Below, piece after piece: positions 6,702 through 13,711 of a DNA stretch of 26,411 bases. The position numbers were made by a program, and so were the translations under genes. The notes under the pieces were generated by a model. It was given only the letters and a program-made list of their open reading frames with translations. It was not told the DNA's origin and made no database searches. This stretch comes from a virus. Within the stretch, counting starts at the first letter, position 1. Every line of letters starts with the position of its first letter. The DNA lies in the IMG/VR virus record IMGVR_UViG_3300028423_000645, positions 1-26,411 of that record; one strand, given 5' to 3'.

Positions 6702-7000
6702 AAGCACAAGCAAATTTTTTAATCAAACACTACGAATACTTTGACGAGTATGGTAAACTTCAACATGAATACTACTACATCCAAGAATGGAAGAGATTCT
6801 TATGGTGGTATCGTTGGGTAGACATTAAACACGAAAAATGTGGTTATGGCGGTTGCTATAAGGTTCGCACCAAGTTTAAAACTCTTGAAGAGGCACGGAA
6901 CTTTGTAAGAGAGGTCCTATGCCCGGAGCGGCCAAAGGATAATTGTAAGAAAACGGTTGTAGATGAAATGGTTTGTAAAAACGTAGAATCAAAATGGTAG
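6698..7000 (+). CDS. Small aromatic-rich protein of unknown function
   Basis: 100 aa with a cluster of Trp/Tyr (YYYIQEWKRFLWWYRW, residues 25-40) followed by a beta-like segment and four spread cysteines (C49, C54, C84, C91 approximately), which might bind a metal, though no standard motif is formed. No family recognised. Overlapping ATGA with the HAD gene upstream and a 7-base overlap with the gene downstream make it a real member of the early operon. Confidence 0.65.
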   Translation: MKAQANFLIKHYEYFDEYGKLQHEYYYIQEWKRFLWWYRWVDIKHEKCGYGGCYKVRTKFKTLEEARNFVREVLCPERPKDNCKKTVVDEMVCKNVESKW

Positions 7001-7392
7001 AGAACAAGTACTATATGACAGACGAGGACTTTGAAGGGTTCTTGAAGGAGATCGGAGGTTTAGAGAATGGCTACTTCACAGATCGACCAAAGATCATGGA
7101 AAGATACTTCTTTGATGTAGGCAACGGATGGCTAGGCTTAATTAAAGAGCTTATTGAAGAGTCAATTAAACTTGGTTGGGATCGTCAGATCTGCCAGATC
7201 AAGGAGAAGTTTGGTGGGCTCAGGTTCTATATTAATGATGCGTCAGATGGGGTGCATAAACTGATTAGTGAAGCTGAGGATAAAAGCTATGAGATTTGTG
7301 AAGTCTGTGGCGAACCCGGTGGGGTGAGAAAAATAAACGGTTGGCTAGTTACACTCTGTGATAAACACAATAAAGAAAGGGGTAAGAGATGA
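6994..7392 (+). CDS. Phage zinc-binding protein of unknown function (CxxC...CxxH)
   Basis: 132 aa. The centre reads VGNGWLGLIKELIEE and QIKEKFGGLRFYI, followed by ICEVCGEPGG and WLVTLCDKH. The cysteines C102, C105, C122 and His125 form a likely zinc site. This pattern (GW..LI, QIKEKFG.LRFY, CE.CG.PG...GW..TLC..H) is one I recognise as a widespread uncharacterised phage/prophage family. The zinc knuckle suggests nucleic acid or protein binding. It overlaps both neighbours by a few bases in the accessory operon. Confidence 0.7.
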   Translation: MVENKYYMTDEDFEGFLKEIGGLENGYFTDRPKIMERYFFDVGNGWLGLIKELIEESIKLGWDRQICQIKEKFGGLRFYINDASDGVHKLISEAEDKSYEICEVCGEPGGVRKINGWLVTLCDKHNKERGKR

Positions 7393-7574
7393 AACCAGAA
7401 TTAGTTAATAAACTACAAGACTTTATCGATGCTTTTGAAACCGAACATGGTGAAGTGGAAGGCTTTGAAATCTCTTTAGACCATCCTATAGTAGAAGGGG
7501 AACGACAAGCTTATGCAGACATTAAAGAGTTTGTTGTAAAGAGAATTGTAAGAGAAGAAATTAAAATTAAATGA
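7389..7574 (+). CDS. Small acidic protein of unknown function (61 aa)
   Basis: Short acidic, probably all-helical protein without recognisable motif. Support is positional: its ATG overlaps the previous TGA (ATGA) and its TGA overlaps the next ATG (ATGA), the same coupling as the rest of the operon. Confidence 0.55.
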   Translation: MKPELVNKLQDFIDAFETEHGEVEGFEISLDHPIVEGERQAYADIKEFVVKRIVREEIKIK

Positions 7575-7942
7575 AGATAGCACTAATAGCACACGACGGC
7601 AAGAAAGCCGATATGGTTGCCTTTGTAATGAAACGGCTTGACTTTTTTAATAGGGGAGATGTTGAGATTGTAGCAACTGGAACAACAGGGACTTCAATTC
7701 AACATGCAGGTGTAGATAAAGTTGAACGTGTAAATAGTGGTCCTCTTGGTGGAGATGCAGAAATTGGAGCAATGGTGGCACGTGGAGAAATGGATGCAAT
7801 AATATTCTTTAGGGATCCATTAGATAAACATCCACATGACGTTGACATCTCAATGCTAATGCGACTATGTGACGTCCATGGTGTGCCACTTGCAACTAAT
7901 TACAAAGCAGCCCATATGTTTATAGAATATTTAAAGACATAG
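7571..7942 (+). CDS. mgsA: Methylglyoxal synthase
   Basis: Converts dihydroxyacetone phosphate to methylglyoxal and phosphate, bypassing lower glycolysis. The 123-residue protein keeps the family pattern throughout: IALIAHDGKK with H8 and D9, ATGTTG (35-40) for phosphate binding, SGPLGGDAEIG (56-66) with D62 aligned to the catalytic Asp71 of the E. coli enzyme, and RDPLDKHPHDVD (81-92) with D82, H89 and D92 aligned to E. coli D91, H98 and D101. It is about 30 aa shorter than E. coli MgsA (152 aa), lacking the N-terminal extension and the C-terminal end. Last gene of the early accessory operon. Activity is likely since all recognised active-site residues are present; the benefit to the phage is unknown. 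Confidence 0.9.
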   Translation: MKIALIAHDGKKADMVAFVMKRLDFFNRGDVEIVATGTTGTSIQHAGVDKVERVNSGPLGGDAEIGAMVARGEMDAIIFFRDPLDKHPHDVDISMLMRLCDVHGVPLATNYKAAHMFIEYLKT

Positions 7943-7959
7943 GTTGAAACATCATGACC

Positions 7960-7969
7960 ATCATATGAT
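7960..7969. repeat. 10-bp perfect palindrome ATCATATGAT
   Basis: A perfect inverted repeat in the 57-base gap between mgsA and the polymerase gene, 30 bp before the ATG at 8000, with a related ATCATGA half just upstream. It could be an operator or chance in AT-rich DNA. Confidence 0.3.
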
Positions 7970-7999
7970 ATAACGTATATCACACAAAAATAAATTTAA

Positions 8000-9400
8000 A
8001 TGCTATTAGATATTGAACAAAGAGATCAGGAAGTAATTGTATCATATTATAACAAAGAAGGAAAAGTAGCGTTTAAGCGATATCCAGTTAATCAGTTTGA
8101 AAATTGGGTCGTTACCAATGAAACCGATAGATGGAAAGACAATAAGTTTACAAATTGGGATGGTCGTCCCATCAAAAGACGACGTGCGAGATCATTTAAT
8201 AAATTCTCGCTTGTTTATTTCATGGACTCTTTACCAGAAAAAGATCGTGAAGAAATCTTTGAGTTTAACATTCCTCGCACATACTTTGTCGATATTGAAA
8301 CTGAAATCGTCGATGGCTTTCCTAAAGCAGAAGAAGCAAAGAGTAGAATTTTAACATTCTCTATTATTACCCCAGAACGCAAGGCGATTGTGCTTGGTTT
8401 AGATGATTTATCTAGTGACCAAATTAAAAAGATTGAAGAGGACACTAATAAGCATTTTAAGAATTACGATCAGGATTGGGAATTTTCATATTACAAATTT
8501 AAGGACGAATACAATATGTTGTATACGTTCCTGCATAAATTCCTTCCAAAGTTTCCAATGATGACAGGTTGGAACTTTATTAATTATGACTGGCAATATA
8601 TTGTAAATCGTTGTAAGAGATTGCAAATTGATTTAACAGATATTGCAGTTACAGGTTCATTAGATAAAAATGATAGTAGACCATTACACATGGGTATTCT
8701 TGACTATATGCAATTATATGATAAGTATGATCGTAGTGTAAAGGTTAAAGAATCAAATAAACTTGATTTTGTTTCAAGCCAAGTACTCGATGTCGCAAAG
8801 ATTAAATATACAGGTTCGTTACAGGATTTATATGAAAATGACTTCCAAAAATATGTCTACTATAACGTAGTCGATTCGATTTTGGTTTACTATATTGACG
8901 AAAGGTTAAAGTCAATGGAAGTTATGTTAACATTGGCAACAATTACACAGATGCCATTATATAAAGCAGCGTCACCTGTTGCCGTTACCGAAGCACTTAT
9001 GACAAGAAAGATGGCTGAGAGTAATCATAAGATTGGAGTTGATTATAATAAAGAAGAAGGTCAAAAAGACGGTAAGTACGCAGGTGCTTTTGTGAAACAA
9101 CCAATTGTTGGATATTATTCTGGAGTAAGTGCATTTGACTTTGCATCCCTATATCCATCGGTTATGAGACAGTTCAACATCTCTCCTGATGCATATGTTG
9201 ATATGGTTGCAAAACATGAAATAGCCGAAAGAAGAAAGAATGAGCATGAAATCGTTTGTGAAAATGGCGTAGTATATAAGAAGGAAGATTCTATCCTTAA
9301 AAAGATCTTAAAGGACTTATACACACAGCGTAAAGACTATAAGAAAACATCATATGAGTACTTTACAAAGGCCGATGAATTGAAAAAAAAATTTAGGTAG
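8000..9400 (+). CDS. 43: DNA polymerase gp43, N-terminal half (exonuclease and palm motif A)
   Basis: Family B replicative polymerase, split gene. The proofreading 3'-5' exonuclease is complete: Exo I FVDIETE (D98, E100), Exo II WNFINYDW (D197), Exo III YNVVD (Y288, D292). Palm motif A DFASLYPS follows with catalytic D380. The protein ends at residue 466 in the fingers region, before motif B, so alone it cannot polymerise. The missing part is encoded at 13712-14914. Together the two halves give 866 residues, against 898 in T4 gp43, and motif A to motif B spacing (86+40 residues) is only slightly less than in T4. The end is not ragged: the last residues KADELKKKFR are followed by a clean TAG. 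A nine-A run lies just before the stop. Confidence 0.93.
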   Translation: MLLDIEQRDQEVIVSYYNKEGKVAFKRYPVNQFENWVVTNETDRWKDNKFTNWDGRPIKRRRARSFNKFSLVYFMDSLPEKDREEIFEFNIPRTYFVDIETEIVDGFPKAEEAKSRILTFSIITPERKAIVLGLDDLSSDQIKKIEEDTNKHFKNYDQDWEFSYYKFKDEYNMLYTFLHKFLPKFPMMTGWNFINYDWQYIVNRCKRLQIDLTDIAVTGSLDKNDSRPLHMGILDYMQLYDKYDRSVKVKESNKLDFVSSQVLDVAKIKYTGSLQDLYENDFQKYVYYNVVDSILVYYIDERLKSMEVMLTLATITQMPLYKAASPVAVTEALMTRKMAESNHKIGVDYNKEEGQKDGKYAGAFVKQPIVGYYSGVSAFDFASLYPSVMRQFNISPDAYVDMVAKHEIAERRKNEHEIVCENGVVYKKEDSILKKILKDLYTQRKDYKKTSYEYFTKADELKKKFR

Positions 9401-9430
9401 ATTCAGACATTCTGGCAGAATTATTTGATA

Positions 9431-9438
9431 TATAAATA
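9431..9438 (+). promoter_or_regulatory. Perfect T4 late-promoter box TATAAATA
   Basis: Exact match to the T4 late promoter element, 31 bases after the stop of the polymerase N-half. A transcript from here would start around 9445 and meet the terminator at 9468-9492, so it would be a very short RNA unless termination is incomplete and nrdB (ATG 9521) is read. It may instead be chance in AT-rich DNA. Confidence 0.4.
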
Positions 9439-9467
9439 ACTAGTTTAGTAAACAAGTCAATCCAAAG

Positions 9468-9492
9468 AAGGTCTATCAATTAGGCCTTTTTT
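9468..9492 (+). terminator. Rho-independent terminator after the polymerase N-half
   Basis: Stem AAGGTCT (9468-9474) with AGGCCTT (9482-9488), seven pairs with one G-T wobble, 7-base loop, then a T-run to 9492. It separates the polymerase N-half from nrdB. Confidence 0.75.
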
Positions 9493-9520
9493 AGTCTAAA
9501 AAATAAAGTAATATAAGAAT

Positions 9521-10522
9521 ATGTCATTATTTGAAGAAAGAATAGAATTTAAACCATTTGAATACCCAGTATACTATACAGAGGGTTGGCTAAAACAGGC
9601 GCAAGCATTTTGGTTACATACAGAAATCTCAATGCAGGGAGATGTAAAGGACTGGAATGAAAGAATGCAAGATCATGAAAAGAATTTAGTAGGTAACATT
9701 CTTCTAGGATTTGCACAAACTGAATGTGCAGTTTCGGATTATTGGACTAACATGGTTACAAATTGGTTTCCAAAACATGAGATAAAACAAATGGCAATGA
9801 TGTTTGGATCTCAAGAAACGATTCACGCCACCGCCTACTCATACTTAAATGAAACACTTGGGCTTGAAGATTTCACAGCATTTCTACACGAACCTGCAAC
9901 CGCAGATAAATTTGAACATTTAACTTCGGTGGAAGCCGACTGGACACATGAAGACCTAGCAAAAAGTTCAGAGGCTAGAAAGCAAGTTGCAAGATCGCTT
10001 GCTATTTTCTCAGCATTTGCAGAAGGCGTATCACTTTATAGCTCATTTGCTGTTTTATACTCATTCCAAATGCGCAACTTATTAAAGGGTATTGGCCAAC
10101 AAATGAAATGGTCAGTTCGTGATGAATCATTACATAGCAGAATGGGTTGTCAATTATTTAGACATATGTGCGAAGAATATCCAGAATTAAAAGAAGAGGT
10201 AAAGGATGATGTCATTAGAGCTGCTAAATTAATGGTTGAAATGGAACATAAGTTTATTAATAAGATGTTTGAGATGGGAGACCTTGAAAACCTAAAGGCA
10301 GATGATCTAAAACACTTTATTGTAAAGAGAGCAAACGAAAAAATTGCAGAACTTGGCTATGATGGCCCGTTTATTGAATTTGATGAAGATAAGGCTTCAG
10401 AATTAGATTGGTTTTATCATCTTACTGGCGGTACAACACATACTGACTTCTTTGCGATTAGGCCGACTGACTACTCAAAGGCAGGAGAAGATGAAAACTG
10501 GGATGAAGACGATATTTTCTAA
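9521..10522 (+). CDS. nrdB: Ribonucleotide reductase class I, small (radical) subunit
   Basis: Makes the radical used by NrdA to reduce ribonucleotides to deoxyribonucleotides. The dinuclear metal ligands are visible with the correct spacing: E68, E99 and H102 (in QETIH), E168 (in AFAEGV), E202 and H205 (in DESLH); the 31- and 34-residue gaps equal those in E. coli NrdB. The radical tyrosine position is Y106 (HATAYS). The first ligand is Glu instead of the Asp of classic Fe-type (class Ia/Ib) enzymes, a pattern reported for class Id (dimanganese) NrdB of Flavobacteriia. No N-terminal ATP-cone. The C-terminus is acidic (DENWDEDDIF), as expected for the tail that docks on NrdA. Two bases separate it from the next gene. 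Confidence 0.93.
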   Translation: MSLFEERIEFKPFEYPVYYTEGWLKQAQAFWLHTEISMQGDVKDWNERMQDHEKNLVGNILLGFAQTECAVSDYWTNMVTNWFPKHEIKQMAMMFGSQETIHATAYSYLNETLGLEDFTAFLHEPATADKFEHLTSVEADWTHEDLAKSSEARKQVARSLAIFSAFAEGVSLYSSFAVLYSFQMRNLLKGIGQQMKWSVRDESLHSRMGCQLFRHMCEEYPELKEEVKDDVIRAAKLMVEMEHKFINKMFEMGDLENLKADDLKHFIVKRANEKIAELGYDGPFIEFDEDKASELDWFYHLTGGTTHTDFFAIRPTDYSKAGEDENWDEDDIF

Positions 10523-10524
10523 AC

Positions 10525-10956
10525 ATGAAAATATTTGAAAAAGATTTCTTATCTGATAAAGAGGTAAATGAATTACTTCATATTAATGCCGGCACCTACA
10601 AAATGAACAGGTATCAGCATCCAATAGTTGACAAGATAGTTAAACGCCTTCTTGATGATTTCAATTTTGAAGTTAAAGAAGAATCCTATTGGAGGATAGA
10701 ACAGCATCCAACGGGACACAGTTGGCACATTGATACCGGAGATAAAGGTCACATGTTATGGTGCCAGGTTGGTGTTTCTATTTTACTAACAAGTTCATTT
10801 ACCGGGGGTGAAACTTACTACGCAGATGACAATAATAAAACAAATGTCATGCTACAGGAAAGAGGTATTGGTGATTTATGTGCCCATACTTCAGATCAAT
10901 GGCATATGGTTACACCTCATAAAGGCAAGAGGATTGTCTTTTTAATGTTTATATAA
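10525..10956 (+). CDS. 2-oxoglutarate/Fe(II)-dependent oxygenase (prolyl-4-hydroxylase-like)
   Basis: A short double-stranded beta-helix oxygenase. SWHIDTGD contains the H68-x-D70 iron ligands, WHMVTPHKGKR the distal ligand H127 and the 2-oxoglutarate-binding R136, and GGETYY (94-99) the usual conserved turn. At 143 aa it is a minimal catalytic domain. It is inserted between nrdB and nrdA with 2- and 6-base gaps, so it is co-expressed with ribonucleotide reductase. Similar small oxygenases are frequent in T4-like phages of marine bacteria, with unproven substrates. A role in nucleotide or protein modification is possible; the sequence does not decide. Confidence 0.85.
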   Translation: MKIFEKDFLSDKEVNELLHINAGTYKMNRYQHPIVDKIVKRLLDDFNFEVKEESYWRIEQHPTGHSWHIDTGDKGHMLWCQVGVSILLTSSFTGGETYYADDNNKTNVMLQERGIGDLCAHTSDQWHMVTPHKGKRIVFLMFI

Positions 10957-10962
10957 AATAAA

Positions 10963-12819
10963 ATGTTTAATATGTTTAAAAATAATAAAGAAAAATCAGA
11001 AGAAACAAAAATGAATGATAAACCATTTGAAAATTTTGGATCTGATTTAGGCTGGGAACTTGGAGTAGACTTTCCAACTTGGGCTAATACTGAGATCTAT
11101 GTAAAGACAATTAGTAATGGCTACCTTTTAGAAGGAGAAACACCTAAAGATGCATATTGGAGAGTTGCAACTACAGTGGCGAAAAGACTACAGAGACCTG
11201 AAATGGCAAGCAAATTCTTTGATTATATTTGGAAAGGATGGTTGAACTTAGCTTCTCCAGTCCTATCAAATACTGGAACAGAGAGAGGCCTTCCAATTTC
11301 ATGTTTTGGTATTGACGTTGCAGATTCTATCCACGACATTGGAGCAAAGAATCTTGAAATGATGTTGTTAGCAAAACATGGAGGCGGTGTTGGTATCGGT
11401 ATTAATCAAATTAGACCGGCAGGTGCAAAGATTCGTGGTAATGGTACAAGCGATGGCGTAGTTCCATTCTGTAAGATTTATGATTCTACGATTCTTGCAA
11501 CAAACCAAGGTTCAGTTCGACGTGGAGCTGCTTCAGTAAATATTGATATTGAACATAAAGACTTTTGGGAATGGCTTGAAATTCGTGAACCAAAGGGAGA
11601 TGCAAACAGACAATCATTGAACCTTCACCAATGTGTCGTTGTTCCTGATGGATTTATGCAAAAAATTAAAGAGGGAGATAAAGAGGCACGTAAGCGATGG
11701 GCTGCCCTACTTAGAAAGCGTAGAGCTACAGGTGAACCATACATTATGTTTAAGGGCAATGTAAATAACGCTAATCCTGAGGCATATAAACAAAATGGCC
11801 TAAAAGTTTATATGACTAATATCTGTTCTGAGATTGCACTCCACACGGACGAAAATCATTCATTCGTATGTTGTCTATCATCATTGAACTTAGCAAAATA
11901 TGATGAGTGGAAGGATACCGATCTTATTTATACAGCAACGTGGTTCTTGGATGGTGTACTTGAGGAATTTATTCAAAAGGCAAAATTCATGAGAGGGTTT
12001 GAAAACTCTATCAGATCTGCTGAAAAGGGTAGAGCACTTGGCCTTGGAGTTCTTGGATGGCACACTTACCTACAAGATCGTAACATTCCATTTGAAGGAT
12101 TAACAGCACAATTTGAAACGCGTAAAATCTTTAGTGAATTAAAGACTGAAAGCGAAAAAGCAAGCCGCGACATGGCTAAAGAAATGGGAGAGCCATTATG
12201 GTGTGTTGGTACTGGAATGAGAAACACTCACCTAAGAGCAGTTGCACCAACTGTTTCTAATTCTAAGCTCAGTGGTAATATTTCCCCAGGTGTAGAACCA
12301 TGGGCAGCAAACGTATTTACTGAACAAACTGCAAAGGGAACATTTATTCGTAAGAATCAAACACTTGAAATGTTTTTAGATCAAGCAGGCCTTAATACGA
12401 AATACATATGGGACAAGATTCTTGAAGATGGAGGTTCAGTACAAGGTATTGAAGAACTTGACAATTGGTATGGTAAGCATAGTGTAATTGGAGAATTTAT
12501 AAGCAAGGATGAATATGATCTGCTCGATATAGCGCAACGAGAAGAATATACACCAATTAAAAATGTATTTTTAACATTTAAGGAAATTAATCAAATGGAG
12601 TTAGTAAGACAGGCCGGTGTTAGACAACAGTATGTTGATCAGTCAGTTTCACTAAACTTAGCATTCCCAAATACAGCAGATCCTAAGTTTATTAATCAGG
12701 TTCACCTTGAAGCTTACGATCAAGGCATTAAAACGCTCTACTATATGAGAACTGAAAGTGTTTTAAGAGGAGACATTGCAACCAGAGCAACAATTGATTG
12801 CTTAAGCTGTGATGGGTAA
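10963..12819 (+). CDS. nrdA: Ribonucleotide reductase class I, large (catalytic) subunit
   Basis: Catalytic subunit that reduces ribonucleoside diphosphates. Active-site cysteine pair C114 (LPISCFG) and C303 or C304 (VCCLSS), the radical cysteine in NICSE (N286, C288, E290), the radical-transfer tyrosines Y593-Y594 (LYYMR), and a C-terminal C613-x-x-C616 pair (CLSCDG) for reduction by thioredoxin or glutaredoxin. At 618 aa it is shorter than E. coli NrdA (761 aa) and lacks an N-terminal ATP-cone, so dATP inhibition through that domain is absent; NrdB has none either. An internal Met17 could be an alternative start, but the AAAATAAA box favours 10963. Followed by a structured 147-base gap. Confidence 0.93.
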   Translation: MFNMFKNNKEKSEETKMNDKPFENFGSDLGWELGVDFPTWANTEIYVKTISNGYLLEGETPKDAYWRVATTVAKRLQRPEMASKFFDYIWKGWLNLASPVLSNTGTERGLPISCFGIDVADSIHDIGAKNLEMMLLAKHGGGVGIGINQIRPAGAKIRGNGTSDGVVPFCKIYDSTILATNQGSVRRGAASVNIDIEHKDFWEWLEIREPKGDANRQSLNLHQCVVVPDGFMQKIKEGDKEARKRWAALLRKRRATGEPYIMFKGNVNNANPEAYKQNGLKVYMTNICSEIALHTDENHSFVCCLSSLNLAKYDEWKDTDLIYTATWFLDGVLEEFIQKAKFMRGFENSIRSAEKGRALGLGVLGWHTYLQDRNIPFEGLTAQFETRKIFSELKTESEKASRDMAKEMGEPLWCVGTGMRNTHLRAVAPTVSNSKLSGNISPGVEPWAANVFTEQTAKGTFIRKNQTLEMFLDQAGLNTKYIWDKILEDGGSVQGIEELDNWYGKHSVIGEFISKDEYDLLDIAQREEYTPIKNVFLTFKEINQMELVRQAGVRQQYVDQSVSLNLAFPNTADPKFINQVHLEAYDQGIKTLYYMRTESVLRGDIATRATIDCLSCDG

Positions 12820-12820
12820 G

Positions 12821-12907
12821 ATACGGTGACTTGTAATACAGTCACATTTTAGGACCGTTACATCGTTAACGGATTTAGGCCAGGGAATTCGCTACTCCCT
12901 GGCTTTA
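12821..12907 (+). other. Three consecutive hairpins in the nrdA-clamp gap (terminator and/or structured RNA)
   Basis: Stem 1 GTGAC 12826-12830 with GTCAC 12841-12845, followed by ATTTT. Stem 2 CCGTTA 12855-12860 with TAACGG 12867-12872. Stem 3 GCCAGGGA 12879-12886 with TCCCTGGC 12896-12903, followed by TTTAT. Stem 3 is the strongest but its T-run is poor, so it is a weak terminator at best; the series may be a structured RNA or a leader for the clamp gene. Confidence 0.5.
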
Positions 12908-12966
12908 TGTGAAACAGTTTGCCTATCCTACATATAATCTTTAAATTATTCAAACAAATAAAAAAT

Positions 12967-13710
12967 ATGAAATTAGTAATTGATCGAGTTGACCAACATG
13001 CCCTTACAAATTTTATTAATCGTGTAAAGCTAATTGATTCATTCATCTATATGAAGATGGATCCTAATCGTATTACTTCAGCCGTTTATCTTCCACAAAG
13101 AGATGCAGTGAAGTACCATGCAGTAAACACAAGTGCTATCTTTCAATTAGGTGAAATTCCTGAAACTAACAAAGAAATGAAAATATCGTTCTTTGATGGT
13201 GCTAAGGTAATTGATGCAATCAAGCATTTTGATAGTGACGCAATCAAAGGTGAAATTGAATTTATTGAAAATGATGAAGATCTGGTAGCTTCAACACTTC
13301 GCCTATTTAATGATGAGCTTGAAATTACACTAGCTTGTTCTGAACCTTCTTTAGGATTTAAAGACTTGACAGGCGATCAAATTGAAGCAATCTTTTCTAA
13401 GGATGGTAGCGAATTTAACTTTGAATTAGATACGTATTCTATTAATAAAGTTAAAAATCTATTCTCTCTTGATAAAGATGAAACGTTTGCGATCAAGGCA
13501 AATGGTAATGGAGTTAATGTTAAAGGTAAATCTTTTAATGTGGTAATTAACCCAGAAAGTAATGGTAGTGGAGATGTTACAGTATATAAGAAGTATTTGA
13601 ACCTGCTCGATAAAGAAGAGCAAAGGGTTTATATTTCTCCATCAAAGGTTGTTTTTGCTTCAAAAGATAGCGAGACACTTTTAACTGTATCAACTTGCCA
13701 AACTTCCTAA
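12967..13710 (+). CDS. 45: Sliding clamp (gp45-like)
   Basis: A 247-aa acidic, beta-rich protein without enzyme motif, of the length of T4 gp45 (228 aa), lying directly before the polymerase C-half; T4 also keeps gene 45 close to 43. The pattern KISFFDGAKVIDAIKHFD, the ELEITLACSE segment and the repeated strand-turn-strand layout fit a clamp. Clamps encircle DNA, hold the polymerase and, in T4, also activate late transcription with gp33 and gp55. I chose the ATG at 12967 because an A-rich box (AAATAAAAAAT) precedes it; an upstream TTG at 12919 would add 16 implausible residues. Assignment is by context and fold pattern, not a signature motif. Confidence 0.7.
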   Translation: MKLVIDRVDQHALTNFINRVKLIDSFIYMKMDPNRITSAVYLPQRDAVKYHAVNTSAIFQLGEIPETNKEMKISFFDGAKVIDAIKHFDSDAIKGEIEFIENDEDLVASTLRLFNDELEITLACSEPSLGFKDLTGDQIEAIFSKDGSEFNFELDTYSINKVKNLFSLDKDETFAIKANGNGVNVKGKSFNVVINPESNGSGDVTVYKKYLNLLDKEEQRVYISPSKVVFASKDSETLLTVSTCQTS

Positions 13711-13711
13711 T

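Noticed and set aside
8097-8354. Alternate-frame + strand ORF inside the polymerase N-half
   Set aside because: The overlapping frame has the exonuclease motifs of gp43; the alternative has no family signal or leader.
10952-10959. TATAAAAT as a late promoter for nrdA
   Set aside because: It ends 3 bases before the ATG, so a transcript from it would begin inside the gene; it is better read as part of the A-rich start box.
12919-12966. Longer start for the clamp gene at the TTG at 12919
   Set aside because: The ATG at 12967 has an A-rich box directly upstream; the extra 16 residues are not clamp-like.
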